Notes: generated from the letters alone by a model not told the origin. 64,000 nucleotides of DNA from Punica granatum (GCF_007655135.1 NC_045131.1:6820001-6884000), one strand, 5' to 3'. Positions 12,998 through 26,053 are shown, counted from the stretch's first letter. Translations and numbers: made by a program.

Positions 12998-15900
12998 TCA
13001 CTTCCAACCGTCTGACCCTTTATGCTCGTCGGATATGAACCACTTTCCATCCTTTAAAAGGAGATGAGGACCGTATTTAAAGTCAATGTCTACACTGGCA
13101 AGATCATCTTCTTCCTCTGCAGATTCTTGTTTCTCAGGAAGTGGGCAGCCTTGGTATGAGTTATTGTCGTAGCAGTACCTCAGAAGCTTATCCCAATACC
13201 GATCCTGCAAGAGTATCGAAGCATGTCATTGTTATTACTAAGCGCAGGTTGAGAGAACGGTCTTCTTCAACAAAGTCAGGATTATGCTTATGGAAAGAAC
13301 TTCCATTACCTTACTGACAATGTGCGGATTACCAACAATAATGAGCAGAGATTTAGCTCGGGTTATTGCAACATTGAACCTCCTCGGGTTGCTGAGAAAT
13401 CCGAGGCAATGAACCCTGTCAAACTCATTATGCTTTATCGTAGATCGGACGGTGGATACAATTATTACCTCCCGCTCCTGCCCCTGGAATTGTTCGACAC
13501 TGCCAACTTTGATGCCGGTCATATCCCAACTCTCCAGCACGCTTCGTACCTTAACTACTTGTTGCCTGTAGGGCGTGATCACCCCGATCTCAGTTTCGTC
13601 AATGCCCGAGCATGTAATTTTCTTTACTATATCAACAACTTTGCTCGCTTCTATGCGATTAAACCATGATGGGTTGTTGCCTTCTCTCTCATCACAGCCC
13701 TGAATCCCGATAAACAAAACAGGGAAGCCCTCATTTGGAAGAAGGCCAGTGGCTGTGATCATATTCTTCGAGTCATTGTCTTCTTCTTTACAAGCTAATA
13801 ATTCCCCTCCATAAAAGAGCTTTGAGGGAAGGTCCAAAATTGCTTGGTGGCATCTGTAATTCCGTACCAATTTCGTGACAAAACCTTCCTCCTCATTCCG
13901 GTAGAGATCACATTCAAAAAGCCGCTCGAGGTAAGATCTCCCCAACCCAAGGGTATCAGCGTCCTTGGAAAAGACAACAGGGCCCAGTTGCTTTGGGTCC
14001 CCGGCTAGAACCACCACTGTCGAAGGTCCACAGAGATTCGCCAATGGTACCATAGCCTCAGGTTCCGAGGCTTGGCCTGCCTCGTCCAAGAATATGTGCG
14101 AGAAGTGGGACCGCCTTACACCTTCAGCCCTAAGGAGAGATGAGCTTGTATAGGTCGATATAACAATCCGGTACCTCCTCAGGGCTTCCATTGGAGGGCA
14201 CTTGAAGACTGAATCCTCAGAGTAGCAATATTGTCTATGTTCTGAGGGAACATCCTCACAGGAACGAGCCATTGCGTTAAGTCTGAAGATCTCCGTGTCC
14301 TTGACCCGAGCAACCTCATTGCTTTTGCTTGTCAAGCTTTCAAGAACATGATCTGCTGCACTGTTTGAAGCTGCACAAATTAGGACCCGGGAGTTCTTCC
14401 TTGTCTTATAAACCTGAAAAACTGCTTCTACTAAAGTCTTTGTTTTACCGGTCCCTGGGGGACCATATATCACATAGGGAGGAGAGCCTTTGCAACGTAG
14501 GACCGATCGCACCGCATGGGCCTGCTCCTCATTGAGATTCGAGGTGAAAGCTCCAATTGAAGCTCTTGCATTCCACATTCTTTGAGACGATCTCGATGGA
14601 AAGAGGAGATCGTTTCCTACATTCGCGGTCGCCTCGATGGCTTGGTACAACCTCCTCATGTTAACCCGATTGTAGTTAAAATGAATATCATATCGATTCT
14701 CATAGAAGTATTGAGCATGGAATTCATTAGCGAACCTTAACAGGACTTCATCAGCTTCAACTTTATAAATGTAACCCTGAAAATCATTGCAACAGTCATC
14801 AATCTCAAAGAAACCACATAGTTTGAAGTTTCATCAGTCACAGCAGTTGATCAATCCGAACAACTGGACTAATCCGTGATCATGTATATATTATATATAT
14901 AAGGTAGAATCTCCAGAAAAGGTATATTATCATGATGATAAAAATATTGCTCATTTCTCCGTTCTTTTTTTATGTGAATGCTTCCAAGATGGGGCGAATT
15001 CTTCAATATAGGTAACAGGTAACACATGAGAAATTGGAAAATTATCGAATCACGTGATTCCTAACATCTTGAAACTCTTTCCACAGAAAAAATAAAATAA
15101 AAAGGGAAAAGAAAAGGAAAAAATGAAAAAGAGCTGACCTGGTATGGAGTATCATCTCCACCAACAATCTTTGCGAAAACAAAGTCGCCTAGTACCAATG
15201 AAGGCCGCTTCTCAGCAAGCCCTGGGACCTCAAGAGCTAAAAAGCGGGCCCCTTTTGTACTCAATGCAACATTCTCCATATTATGCTTCTTCATCTCTTC
15301 CTAAAGAAAAATAAACATGATCAAATATAAAAACAAGTAAAAAAGTCTTAGTAATCGACATATCAACGCTGCGCAAGGGCTAGTAACTCAAGATCACCTC
15401 TAAATGTAACTCTTCCAGTATAATCAAAGCACTGAAGTAACCTGTGTAGTTCTCCGGATCCAAACCTTCCCAGAGATCCTTGGGGAGTTGACGTTTCGCT
15501 ACCAGTTCTCTGACATACTTTGGGATAGGATACACATCGAGAAAGAACTTGAAGTTCTGTTGGGTCTTTGTCTTCAAAGGACGCTCTGACGGCACGTAAT
15601 CATCAACATGAGTACTATGTCTCCTCCGTGGTACCTGAGAATAGGGACGATTTGAGGCCAAGGACTGAGAGAGTGAATCATCAGCCAATAGGAACACAAC
15701 ACGTTCAATCCGGTCTTCCCCTGCATCGAAGTGCACAATAGAAGTATGCAATCCCACATCCTTGGGTTTACAAGAAAGCCACAGGGTTAAGGTTTGCTTC
15801 GGCTCAAGAACTCTGTCTTCCAAATAATAGTCCTCTCTGAAAGCTCTAATGTAACGATCATCTGAATCAGGAAAAGGTGGTTCCATTATAGATAACTTGA

Positions 15901-16183
15901 ATGAGTCTGCTGGATTGGAGCAATAAATCCTGATCCCCCATAGTTCCACAGATTCATCGGTTGTGTTTGTTACCGTGATTGAACACTTTGAGGTCTGTCC
16001 TGTGAGGGCAGATTGGGGCTTTCTTTCAATAAAAGGGAAAGGGATCGACACGACTACTGGACCCTCTTCACTTGGGTCATAACTACATACAGAGGGGTCA
16101 TTGTCGATGTCAATATATCCAATCTCTCCCTTGTCTCCGATGACAGAGTACACCTCATCATCATCACCGCCGTAATTACTCAT
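12998..16183 (-). CDS. SDE3: SDE3-type RNA helicase (MOV10/UPF1-like superfamily 1)
   Basis: Plant SDE3 works in RNA silencing, amplifying double-stranded RNA together with RDR6 and Argonaute. Exons on the minus strand: 16183-15398, 15300-15139, 14776-13310, 13204-12998; 873 aa. The N-terminal third is the beta-rich MOV10-like region ([22 protein letters not shown]). The helicase core has GPPGTGKT near residue 420 (motif I), DEAGQ near 546 (motif II), GDPKQLGP (motif III), VRNYRCH (motif IV), [10 protein letters not shown] (motif V) and NVAITRAK (motif VI), so all ATPase motifs are intact. Arabidopsis SDE3 is about 1000 aa with a C-terminal GW-rich Argonaute-binding tail; this protein ends soon after the core with DGWK, so that tail is missing or very short. 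The start Met is the first in the exon and follows a 5' UTR acceptor near 16208. Confidence 0.92.
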
Positions 16184-17001
16184 CCTTATCCGAAGTTAAC
16201 AAAGTTCCTGAAAAACCGATCACGGAGAGGTATGGAGTCATTTGAACTAGTCTAATGGAAGAATATAAGAGCGTAAGGTAGTAAACATAAAATCAATATA
16301 TATCTGCAGGCAGATGGGATCAGATTATTAGATTCAACAAATGAGGAGAAGAGAAAATAACATGTCTGGTTCCAAAATGAAGTCTTCGTTTAAGTTGGCA
16401 CTTACTCGATCAAGATCAGATGTATACCTTACTTCGATACTGGAAAACGAGAAACAAAACCCGACAAGCAATCGACTTTGAGGTAGCAAGCAGTGACAGT
16501 AGACACTGATCCGCCCAGGAATAAAGGGGGATTCTCTCTCATTCACCATTACCCATCAAGAAGCACACTTTACGAACCAAATTGCCCAAAAACTTCAGCT
16601 ACCATGAAACAGGACAGCATCAGCAAGCACATCGACACAGCACACCGAAATCGACAGAAAAACTTCAAGAACACTTATCCGGCGGGGAACAAAAACATAT
16701 TATGGATGCCCAGGATAAAAAGAAAAGGTCAAAGGTAGTAAAGCTCGCACCTTTAATGAAGAAAACCCAGAATGACAGTGGAGGGCGGAAAAGTATGATA
16801 GGGAAGGCGGGCAGTACAGTGAATGCAATTCTGTGCTGTCGATTGACGAGGGAGGAGAGAAGAAAGACCGAGACTTGATGGAGAAGGTGAGGTAGATGAC
16901 AGTGAGAAGGAGAAGATCGTTCGGCTTTTACTCGAATGCCCTTCCCACTGTTCTCCCAAAGAGACAAAGTACGAAGTCTCTCTGTCTCTCTCCTCTTTAT
17001 A
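16184..17001 (-). promoter_or_regulatory. SDE3 5' UTR with intron, and TATA box
   Basis: On the minus strand a TATAAAG lies at 17001-16995, putting the transcription start near 16970. Just before the start codon there is a polypyrimidine tract and acceptor (TTTTTCAG ending near 16209), implying a 5' UTR intron. The first untranslated exon is CT-rich. Exact donor and start are inferred. Confidence 0.5.
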
Positions 17002-17199
17002 TCAGAGGAGGAAAAGAAGGAATAGGAATGGCGGATAAAAGGGTTTTCTTTCTGATAAGTAACTAAATATTGTACGGAGAAAATGGAGTGTCTCGTCGTA
17101 CATAAAATATTCAAATACAAATATTTTAAAAGTGAGGGCGTGATTGAGATTTGCATGATACATATATACATAAAATGCATGTATGGTATTTATAATTAT

Positions 17200-18211
17200 T
17201 TATTTGAAAATTTACAAATAAATTACTCATGATTCAAGTAAATTACACGAGATCAAATAACTTACTTGAGAAAAATACGAGTACATTACTTACATGTTCT
17301 GATACATGTATTTTCAACCAAATAATCATGGGATGCTTTTATCGGTCTGAGGCATGTTTGGGATGTTGGGCATAAGATAATTATTTTGGAGATAGACTCG
17401 GAGACGGTTTGCTGGCTCCTCGCGTCGCATACCAAGTGCGCTCCACAGGTTGCCAATCTCGTTAGTGCTAGCAAAGCCTTAGTTAAGCAAAGATGATTTG
17501 TTGAGGTTCGACACACCTTCTTGTGCTAATTGCATGGCTCAATGGCCTACGCAGTCCCTTTTTCTAGGGTCACAATAAATGCTAAGCTATTAAATTTCAA
17601 AGGAAAAAATTGTACATGGTATATAATATTCTCATAAACTTTTTATAATTCTCAAATTAATAGTAATTTTCTTGATGTCTTCATAATACTAGACAAAACT
17701 ACGCACGGACAAAAAAAAAGGATAGAAATGATTAAGCAAAAATGGAAAATAAGAAGGGGGCAAGTTAGAGAAACAGAAAGAGAGAGTGAGAGGTGGAGAG
17801 AGAAGTGAATAAATAGACTTGGAAGTTACTTGATGAAATTACTAAATTATTCAAAATATAGTGGTAGTAATTAATTAGAGAGAATGTAGAGCATTTTGGA
17901 AGATAAAAGTGACACTAAAAGGGGAGCTTTTGGCTTTATATAATATTATAGATAAGGAAATTATTAAAACTCCAAGTAAATTACTGAAGTGCATGTAAAT
18001 TCCTTTTCCAGATATGAAAGTAATTTACTCGAAAGTATAAGTATATTTGGCATAATGGGTTGTAATTCCCCCGACCAAATAGTAATTTACTTAGGTAATT
18101 TACACAAAATCAAAGTAATTAACTACCCATCGAAAAAAAATAATTTACTCAAATTATTAGTAATAGTAAAAGAAATTCAGATAAATTATTAAAAGTGTAG
18201 GTAATTTAGTA
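17200..18211. repeat. AT-rich region with recurring GTAAATTAC-type motifs
   Basis: The motif AGTAAATTAC or its complement GTAATTTACT recurs irregularly, with many variants between about 17205-17290 and 17940-18230, and once more beyond the LINE at 27535-27545. It looks like a degenerate low-copy repeat or diverged MITE debris; a target site in this DNA received the LINE that follows. Within it, 17330-17560 holds an RNase H relic listed separately. Confidence 0.5.
17330..17560 (+). pseudogene. RNase H-like LINE fragment
   Basis: The plus strand reads HVWDVGHKIIILEIDSETV, then ALVKQR, a stop, and FVEVRHTF. This matches the RNase H-like (RVT_3) tail found in plant LINE-derived ORFs (pattern E.DS, later W.V...H..RE.N). 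Two stop codons interrupt it. No further LINE sequence flanks it, so it is an isolated relic. Confidence 0.5.
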
Positions 18212-18417
18212 ACCTCATAAGTAAATTTATTTTTTTTCGCCCAGTAAGTGGCGCTCCTTTATTGATATACATAGAAACAAAATAAAGTCCATCTCTGTCT
18301 ACAAAAGGAGCCCACAGTCTCCCAACAACATGAGAAGCCCCGAGAATAAAAAAGCTTCAGAAGAAACAATTGAGCAAAAGTGGCATACATAACACTCAAA
18401 CTAACTCAGAGATGAAG

Positions 18418-21400
18418 CTACTCACCAGAGAATACCTTTTCATTCTTGGCCTTCCAAATATGATACGCATAGGAATGCCAAACTAGCTTTCTTAACAGTG
18501 CTGTAATTGATTTTCCTTTAAGCTGTCGCACAGCCCAAGCAAGTTCATGCTCCCAATCACCAATTGCCCTGGTAACACCTGCTGCATTAAGAGCTCGACT
18601 CCAGAACCTCTTTGTGACGGGACAAGTAAAGAAAACGCGGCTTCTAGTTTCATTCTCCTCGTGACAGTAGACACGAGCGAGATCTACTTGTACAACAAAC
18701 CTTGCGATTCTGTCTTTAGTTGCTAGCCTATTGTGTAAGGTCATCCAACTGATAAAACAGTGTTTTGGAATACTTAGATAGAACCGAGTAAGTTTGTGCC
18801 ATTCGACCTTGCTACTCTTCGTTCTCAATGCATTCCAGGCACTAGAAATGGTAAACTCTACCTTCTTATCAGCAATCCACCTGACTTCATCCCTCTTGCC
18901 CTGGATAAGGACATGATTTTGGACAAGAACAACTACATGAGGATTTAGAATTCTCCAAATACGACTTCTAGGCCCAAGAGAAAGAATATCTGCAACTTTT
19001 GTTTGCTGCATCAAACCATCAGGCCTACCAGAGATACATTAAGTGAGAGGACTGACACTACACCAATTATCAAGCCAGAATAAAGCATCCTTTCCATCCC
19101 CAATCACATGAGTGATGAGAGGGAATGCCTAATTTCTCAGTTGTAAGATTCTTCCTCCAAGAATAAGAACAGGAGCTAGGTACCTGCAAAGACCAAAAAC
19201 TCCTTCCTTTAATGTAATACTAATAAGCCTCCATCCATGCTATGCAAACAGATCCCGCTTTCTTGAAAAGGAGCCAAATGAACCTGAGAATGCATGCTTC
19301 GTTCCAAATATTGACATTCTTAACTCCTAACCCTCCTTCTTTCTTTGGAAGACAAACCAAATCCCAATTTGCCTTTGCCCCTTTTGCATCAGAACTATTG
19401 CCCTTCCAAAGGAAGCTTTTACACTTTTGCTCAATTAAGGACTTTTTAAGGCAAGATAAAAGCATTACACCAAAAGTTGAGAAGGGAGTGGAGAACAGAT
19501 TGCACCAATTGAAGCTGACCAGCATAGGAAAGCTTTTTAACTCCCCAGCTATCAATTCTGCTAGTAATCTTCTGGTAGCCTTCCCAGAATCAATGGGACC
19601 CCAAGATATCTTACAGGCAGAGAACCAGCCCTGAATCCACTGAGTTGTAGCATAACCCCAATGTGTTCATTGCTAAGACCAGCATAATATAACTCTGTTT
19701 TCGAGGGATTTAATCTCAACCCCGACATCTTATAAAAGACGGTGAATATATCAAGGATAGCTTTGATGGAAGTAAGCTCTCCTTTTAAGAAGACGAGCAA
19801 GTCGTCCGCAAAGGTCAAATGAGTAAGCCTAATCTTGGAACAATTGGGATGAAAAGCGAGTTTTCCTCAGCTATAGCTTTGTCTAACAATTTGGAGAGCA
19901 CTTCGATGGCCATAACAAATAAGTAGGGGGAGAGCGGATCTCCCTGTCTAAAACCCATTGAACCAGCAAAATAACCATGCACGGTCCCATTCACAGTAAC
20001 AGAGTATTTAGGCCATGTAATACATGCTTTAACCCAAGTGATAAATTATGTAAGCACCTGAATAGCTTCTAAGATATTAATATTGAATCTCCAATCAACT
20101 GAGTCAAAGGCTTTCATTACATCAGCCACAATAGCACAACAAGGACTGGCTCCAACTCTCTTATAGCACTTCATTCATTCACGTGCTAGCATGATGTTAT
20201 CTCTTATCCTCCTTCCCTCAACAAACGCACTTTGATTAAACGAGATGAAATCAGATAAGAATGATTTGAGTCTACTGAAGATGATAATGCATTTATACAA
20301 CACGTTATAGCAAGAGATAGGCCGAAATTCAGTCATTGTTGTGAGATTTGCAATTTCGGGAATAAGACTAATGCAGGTATTGAGTATCTCACCCAATAAT
20401 TTGCCACTTTGAAAGAAATTGAGGACGGAAGCAATAAAATCCTTGCTTGGAGGCTTTGAAAAATTGAGCAGTATAGCCATCTAGCCCCGGTGCTCTGTCC
20501 CCATTCATAGACCATAAGGCTGACTTTATCTCATCTTCAGTGACAGGATTGATAAGATCACGTGCAAAATTCTCCAGAACCTTGTAGTTTAGGAGGGATT
20601 GTAAGGTAGAAACGTCTCCTCCATTGACAACTGGATCTGTAGTACCTAGCAGTTTTTGATAAAATCTAACTGCTTCATCAGCAATTAAAGAAGGATCCTC
20701 CAACTTCTGTCCCACATCCGTGTAGAGAACCCTTACAGAATTTTTTGCTTTCCTGACTTTTACCATTTTATGGGGAAAAAAAAAACTGTGTTCTGGTCTC
20801 CAAGAGCTAGCCATCGAACCCTAGCCTTCTGTTTATAGAAGGCTTCCTCAGCTGCACATAGTTCAGAGTAGTTTTTCTATAGATCTTTCTCAGCGGACAA
20901 GGTACCAGAATCCCACCTTCCTTGCAAGATCTCAGACTGAACTTCTTGCAGAAACTCCCGAGTTTTACTAGTTCTTCCTGAAATATCTGAAAAAAATCTC
21001 TATTGAGTTTCTTCAGGGATGACTTGAGAGCCCTTAATTTTTTGCACAAAATATACATAGCAGTGCCACTGAATGGTAAGTCCCAACTCTCTTTGACCAC
21101 CATAGGAAACTTCTCATGACTAATCCAGTAGTTGAAAATTTTAAAAGAGCTTTTGGGGACCACCTTTTGTTGTACTACAATGGTGAAACTTGAGCAATGG
21201 TCTGTGACTAATGGGGGAAGGAATTCAATGGTAGCATCCGGAAAAGAACTCACCCAACCTTCATTGACAAGGACTCTATCCAGCTTTTTGCGACAATCCT
21301 TCAACCCTCTTATTAGACCAAGTGAAGAGACTACCTAACCATTTGTGGTCTTGCAACTCAGTGTGTTCAAGCAATATCATGAAGTCATCCATGCCTTGAA

Positions 21401-21849
21401 AGGAGCCTTCTTCAGCATTACTAGCTTCACAAGCATCTTTGATAGTGTTGAAATTACTGGCCACCATCCAAGGGTTGCTCCGCACAAGAACTTTGAGATT
21501 TCGTATAGAGTCCCATAGTCTAAGCCTCTCATTAGGGGAGTCAGCTGGATAAACCACAGAGAGCCAATATTTCACAGAAGCTAACTCATACTTCACAGGA
21601 CAGTGTATGCATTGATCCAGGCTCTCTACAACAGAAAGAGCAATAGTTTCATCATATAGGATCCAAATTCAACCAAGTGGGCCTTGAGAATACTTGTGAA
21701 CCATTTTCCAATTTTTGAAGAAAACCTCTTGATCTTACCCACATTTTGCTCCTGCACTCTGGTCTCTAGAATGCACACGATATTTACTTTATACTTCTGC
21801 ACTAGGGACATGACTTCCCTGTGCTTTCGGGACTTATTAAAACCCCTAC
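18418..21849 (-). pseudogene. LINE ORF2, main part: endonuclease, reverse transcriptase, zf-RVT (broken)
   Basis: Successive minus-strand frames show three regions. The first is an apurinic-type endonuclease (RKHREVMSL, NIVCILETRVQ, WMVASNFNTIKD, LGSLFTWSNKR, KLDRVLVNEGW, TDHCS, at 21849-20807). The second is a reverse transcriptase (AVRFYQKLLG, APGLDGYTAQFFKAS, FRPISCYNVLYKCI, NQSAFVEGRRIRDNIMLARE, then the catalytic TFADDLLVF near 19800 and YLGVPL). The third is the terminal zinc-binding region (W..LTRFYLSIPKHCFISW, HNRLATKDR, 19014-18418). The frame changes and stops more than six times, so no protein is made. The A-tail follows the last stop by about 180 bases. Confidence 0.8.
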
Positions 21850-23160
21850 CATGCGTTTGTTTTCGGAGTTAAAAGTTAAGAATTTGTGATTGTAATTTTG
21901 ATTGTAGAAGAAGACAAAAATAAATTTGCCCGTTTGTGGGGTCCACCAACCTGTCTCTACCCTTGCCCCCCACCACACCCCAAGCCGTGCAAAGGCCAGT
22001 TCTTAGTTTGACTGAACAGGAGAGGCCCCTACCCAACGTTTTTCTACTCTTCAGACACCTCGCTGCCTCCCCCACTTTTTTCCTTCTGTGATCTACATCC
22101 TTTAAGCTTTAATCCGCGAATCTGTCGGTTCTACCGCACGATCCCTATCCTCTACGAATGCGTGAAACCGCATAGTCCCCCCTGCAGAATTCGGTCGTCA
22201 GTGGAATCAGTGGACAGCCGTCAAATTTTGTCGGGCCCTTACCAGTGGGTGTTACGGTATAAGAGGCGTCTTCGTCCGAAGCCAATTCCATATCGAAGTG
22301 AAAAGTACTTTCTTCCACCAATTTCAAGTTACATTCTATGATTTTTCCCAATTTTTATGCCGGGTTGATGATAGTTCTTCGCCCATGCTGTTGGTCGAAG
22401 TTGCTGATGATTTTTGGTCGATTTCAGTTTGATTGCTTTCTGTGTACATTTGTGCGGTGGATTTTGTTGTTGCTGTTGGTCAATTTGTCGATTCCGGCTG
22501 CTTTGGATTGGAATACTGATCTGTTTTGCTGAAACCTTCCTCATTGCATTTGTTTCGTTCCCCTGGTCACAGGCAGCACACATGCTCGATGAAATGTCTG
22601 TGAAGGGCTTAATAGAAATAGCATTACAATGTAATCGTTGCTTTTGCTTTTGTCCTGTGCTGTTCATCAAAAGTAAATGCTTCTCAGATGTCAGATGAAC
22701 TTTCTGTAGTTTCGCATACTGATCAATAGCATGGCTTGATGAACGGAATGGTTTGACTGATGAGTATCAATTTTTAGCTTTACTGTTCGTTGGCCAAGTA
22801 AATGCTTCTTTACAGCATCAACATACGCATATGCACAAGTTAACTTCAAGTAATACTTTTTATTGGTGTTAATGGATCAACAAACATCTGGCATTCGCAA
22901 ATCCATTGTATCAGTGTGTACATCTTAGTGATTGTGCTGAATTTATTCGATATGTGCTGAATTTAGGTTGGGAAAATACTTGGTTCTGTACGTTGAATTT
23001 GGACATATTCTCTGTTGTTTGAACTGAAGATGTTGCCTTGCCTGCATATTTATATGTCTGTTTTTGTGCTGAATTTTCAACAAGTGCACACAAACATTGT
23101 TGTTTGTCATATTTTATTGTACGTGGCTTTATAAGTTGTTGTTATAATTGTTTCAAAAAC

Positions 23161-24183
23161 ATGGCCCTCAAGGGTGAAGGCGTACTTGAGTGGACTGAAG
23201 CGCTGGAGAACGCTTTCATTACCATCTTGCTCGAGAAGTTCACAAGGACGCATACAACATATTGGAAAGCCAGGGACTGGGAACAAATGAATAAGGAGCT
23301 GGAAGAGCAATTTCCAGGCACCATTCTCGACGCCAACAAGTTGCGGCAGAAACTACGAAGACTGAGGATCCAATACACGCAGTTCACCGAGCTGATTGCG
23401 CACACTGGAATCGACTGGGATGAGACAACCAATACCGTAAAGGCGAATGCTGATGTCCGGGACAAGTTTATTAAGGTATAGTAACACTAACATTTACTTC
23501 TGACACTTTTTTCAGTTTGTAATTTTCCACATAAAGTAGTTCATACTTTTATATTTGTTGCGTTTTTTTTAAACATGTAGAAGAACAGCAGCTTAAAGAC
23601 TTTTCAGAACAAAGGTTGCAAGCATTACACATCATTAAAAGAGTTGTTCAAGTCTAAGACAGCAACAGGTGCATTACGAATTTCATCCACCGACCCACCA
23701 AAGAGCCCAGAAACATATGCACGCATGGAAGAGGAGTTCCTAGCAGCAGCGTCAAGCCGTGGGAAAGAACCGATCAATCTTGAAGAGGGATCCGGTGATA
23801 GTGATGACCCCGTTCATGAGGTTACCGAACCAGTTGTTACTGGGTCCCGTTGTCGTGTGCGCAAAAGGAGTTCGACCACCGGCTCGCGGTTGCATGAGTG
23901 CCTGGAGATGTTGAAGTGCAATCTCAGCAATAGGGACAAGGACAGAAATTGTACCCCTCCTGAAACGAAGAAAAGCAAATCCGTGACGAGCCCCGACAAA
24001 CCGGCGAAGGGCAGCATCGAGGAGGCGATGGATGTGCTCAATAAGATGCGTCCATCCATGTCCATAAAAGAGTATCTCGTGGATAGTGATCGACTTTCAA
24101 GGGAGGAGCACACACGGCGTATGTTCATGTGCCTTCTCGATGATACAAGGTTGCCATGGGTTTATAGCCTGCTTGACCCTTGA
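23161..24183 (+). CDS. Harbinger ORF1: Myb/SANT-like DNA-binding protein
   Basis: In PIF/Harbinger elements the Myb-like protein partners the transposase and recognises the element ends. Exons 23161-23475 and 23581-24183, 305 aa, with canonical gt (gtatag) and ag splice sites. The N-terminal 105 residues form the Myb/SANT-like fold: EWTEALENAFITILLE, THTTYWKARDWEQMNKELEEQF, ANKLRQKLRRLRIQY, matching the Trp-spaced pattern of that domain. The middle is basic and Ser/Thr-rich (RVRKRSS), and the C-terminus has EEAMDVLNKM and a run ending LPWVYSLLDP. The frame is intact, unlike its partner transposase, so it could still be expressed. There are no signs of a host function. Confidence 0.75.
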
Positions 24184-24475
24184 ACGGCCACGGTCCATCG
24201 TCTACTGCGATATATCTTTATAACTAAGAGTTTATTTGTTATGTCATTTACCAAACCTTTGTTTTATATTTGTTGCGTGTGCTATTACTTTGCTTGAACT
24301 ATGTGTTTGTTTTATGTGACTCTTGTGACATGCAATTACGATGTTTGTGCATTGCACTTGCATTTGTTTTACATTTGAATCCTTCTTCCTTTGACCATAT
24401 CATTTCAATTCTATGCTTTTGGTAATCTGTCATCTTGTTTGTCGATATAATTCGCTAAGCTAAAGGGAACACACA

Positions 24476-25865
24476 ATGTCAAGACACGAGAATTCACGAC
24501 AAAATGATAACCAATCAAGAGATGCCCAACTTATGGGGATTTATCTGGCGCTGGAGATTGCAGCGGCCGAAGAAAATGTCCCGCGCAACATTCCTTGTTG
24601 AACCTCACGTCTACAAGGCAGATATTACATAGAGGAAGTTCTTGGCAATGACACAAGGTGTTACGAGAATTTCAGGATGAACCCTCACGTATTTCATAAC
24701 CTGTGCGATACGCTAAGAGCAAACTGTGGAATCAGAAATAGCATGAATGGTATGACCGTCGAGGAGATGGTCGGCATGTTCTTAATGATAGTTGCACATA
24801 GTACTCGCTTGGCCGTGGTTGCCGAACGATTTCAGCATTCTAAGGAGACGGTGTTACGAGTCATCAAGGTAATAGCTCATGGAATTCATTCGTTGTCACC
24901 AACGTATATAAGACGGAGGAACGTTGATGTGTAGCTGAAAATTCAGAGTAGCCGAAAATGGTACCCATTCTTTCAGGTATGTGTCGTACATGTGATAAAT
25001 TAAAATACCACTAATTTTTTTTGCTTTATAATGTAATTCTTATTCTTTTCATTATTATTGTAGAATTGCATTGGAGCAATCGATGGGACCCATGTGTCTG
25101 CTTGTGTTCCATCATCGGTGAGAGGCGCGTATCGCGATCGAAATAACGAGATTACGCAAAATGTACTCGCCGCTTGTTCGCATAACATGATGTTCACTTA
25201 TGTCGTCACTGGATGGAAGGGTTCTGCTCATGACTCTCGAATTCTGTCCGATGCCGCTACATTGGAATTATTTCTTGCACCATATGGCGGTAAGTTCTTC
25301 ATGCTCATATCGTATGTTCCCTTGTCAATCGCGTATGTATTTTCATAAATACATTCCACTACTGTTATATCTTAGATCTACATTTGTGCTTGCAGAACGA
25401 TATTATGTAGTCGATACGGGATTCCCTAATATTCCCGGTTATCTGGCTCCTTACAAAGGCCAAAGGTATCACCGCAGTGATTATAATGACGACACCCCAT
25501 TAACGACGAAGAAAGAGTTATTCAATCAGCGTCACGCATCCGTTCGTAATGTTATCGAACGGTGTTTTGAGGTGCTGAAGAACAGATTTACAATACTGCG
25601 GACAATGTCAAATTATGGCCCGATTCACCAAGGACAAATTACTCTTGCATGCTTCGTGTTGCACAATTTCATTCGGCTTAATAATTATCACGATAGATTA
25701 TTCGAAGAGTATGGAAATGCATGGGAATATTACGATGAATTTCGAAATCCTCCTCATCTAACTGGGGATCGGGTTGATGTAGACATGAGAAGCAGGGAAA
25801 TGGATGCATTACGTAATTGTATTGCAAATGCAATATGGAATGCGGAAATAAGAGGAAACCGATAA
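24476..25865 (+). pseudogene. PIF/Harbinger DDE transposase, interrupted by two in-frame stops
   Basis: Three exons, 24476-24976, 25064-25289 and 25396-25865, would give a frame of about 398 codons. In-frame TGA at 24599-24601 and TAG at 24932-24934 break exon 1. Recognisable parts are NPHVFHNLCDTLR and a helix-turn-helix-like stretch (RLAVVAERFQHSKETVLRVI), then the nuclease core: NCIGAIDGTHV (first Asp), GSAHDSRIL (second Asp) and NVIERCFEVLKNRF (Glu), all present. The C-terminus ends FVLHNFIR and NAEIRGNR. The core after the second stop is undamaged, so decay is mild and the copy may be fairly recent. Plant host genes of the ALP1 type derive from this family, but nothing suggests domestication here. 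Confidence 0.8.
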
Positions 25866-26053
25866 TATTGGAATGAATGGAAGGTATAGATAATTAATTA
25901 TAATGGGATTGTATGTTTAATAATATATGGGGCCCACCAGTTTGACTTTTGAAATGTGTGTTTTGTTGTGTAGTGTATTGAGTTAAAGTTAAAATAAAAT
26001 CTTAAACCACGACTTTGAAAACAAACGGGCTCCTAATGTTCCATACGAGGACT

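Larger units (their letters stand above)
21850..26033 (+). mobile_element. PIF/Harbinger DNA transposon inserted in LINE ORF2
   Basis: Element of 4184 bp carrying the two genes typical of the family: a Myb/SANT-like protein (23161-24183) and a DDE transposase (24476-25865). The ends are imperfect inverted repeats sharing CGTTTGTTTTC a few bases inside each terminus (21853-21863 and the complement at 26018-26028). Flanking bases are TAC (21847-21849) and TAA (26034-26036); the family duplicates TTA/TAA, so one base has changed. Across the insertion the LINE frame reads W-N-I on one side and R-G-F-N on the other, the usual start of LINE ORF2, which fixes the insertion point. Confidence 0.85.

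Noticed and set aside
13322..13669. 115-codon plus-strand frame inside SDE3
   Set aside because: It is antisense to the helicase motifs V and VI region, whose minus-strand reading is clearly the true gene.
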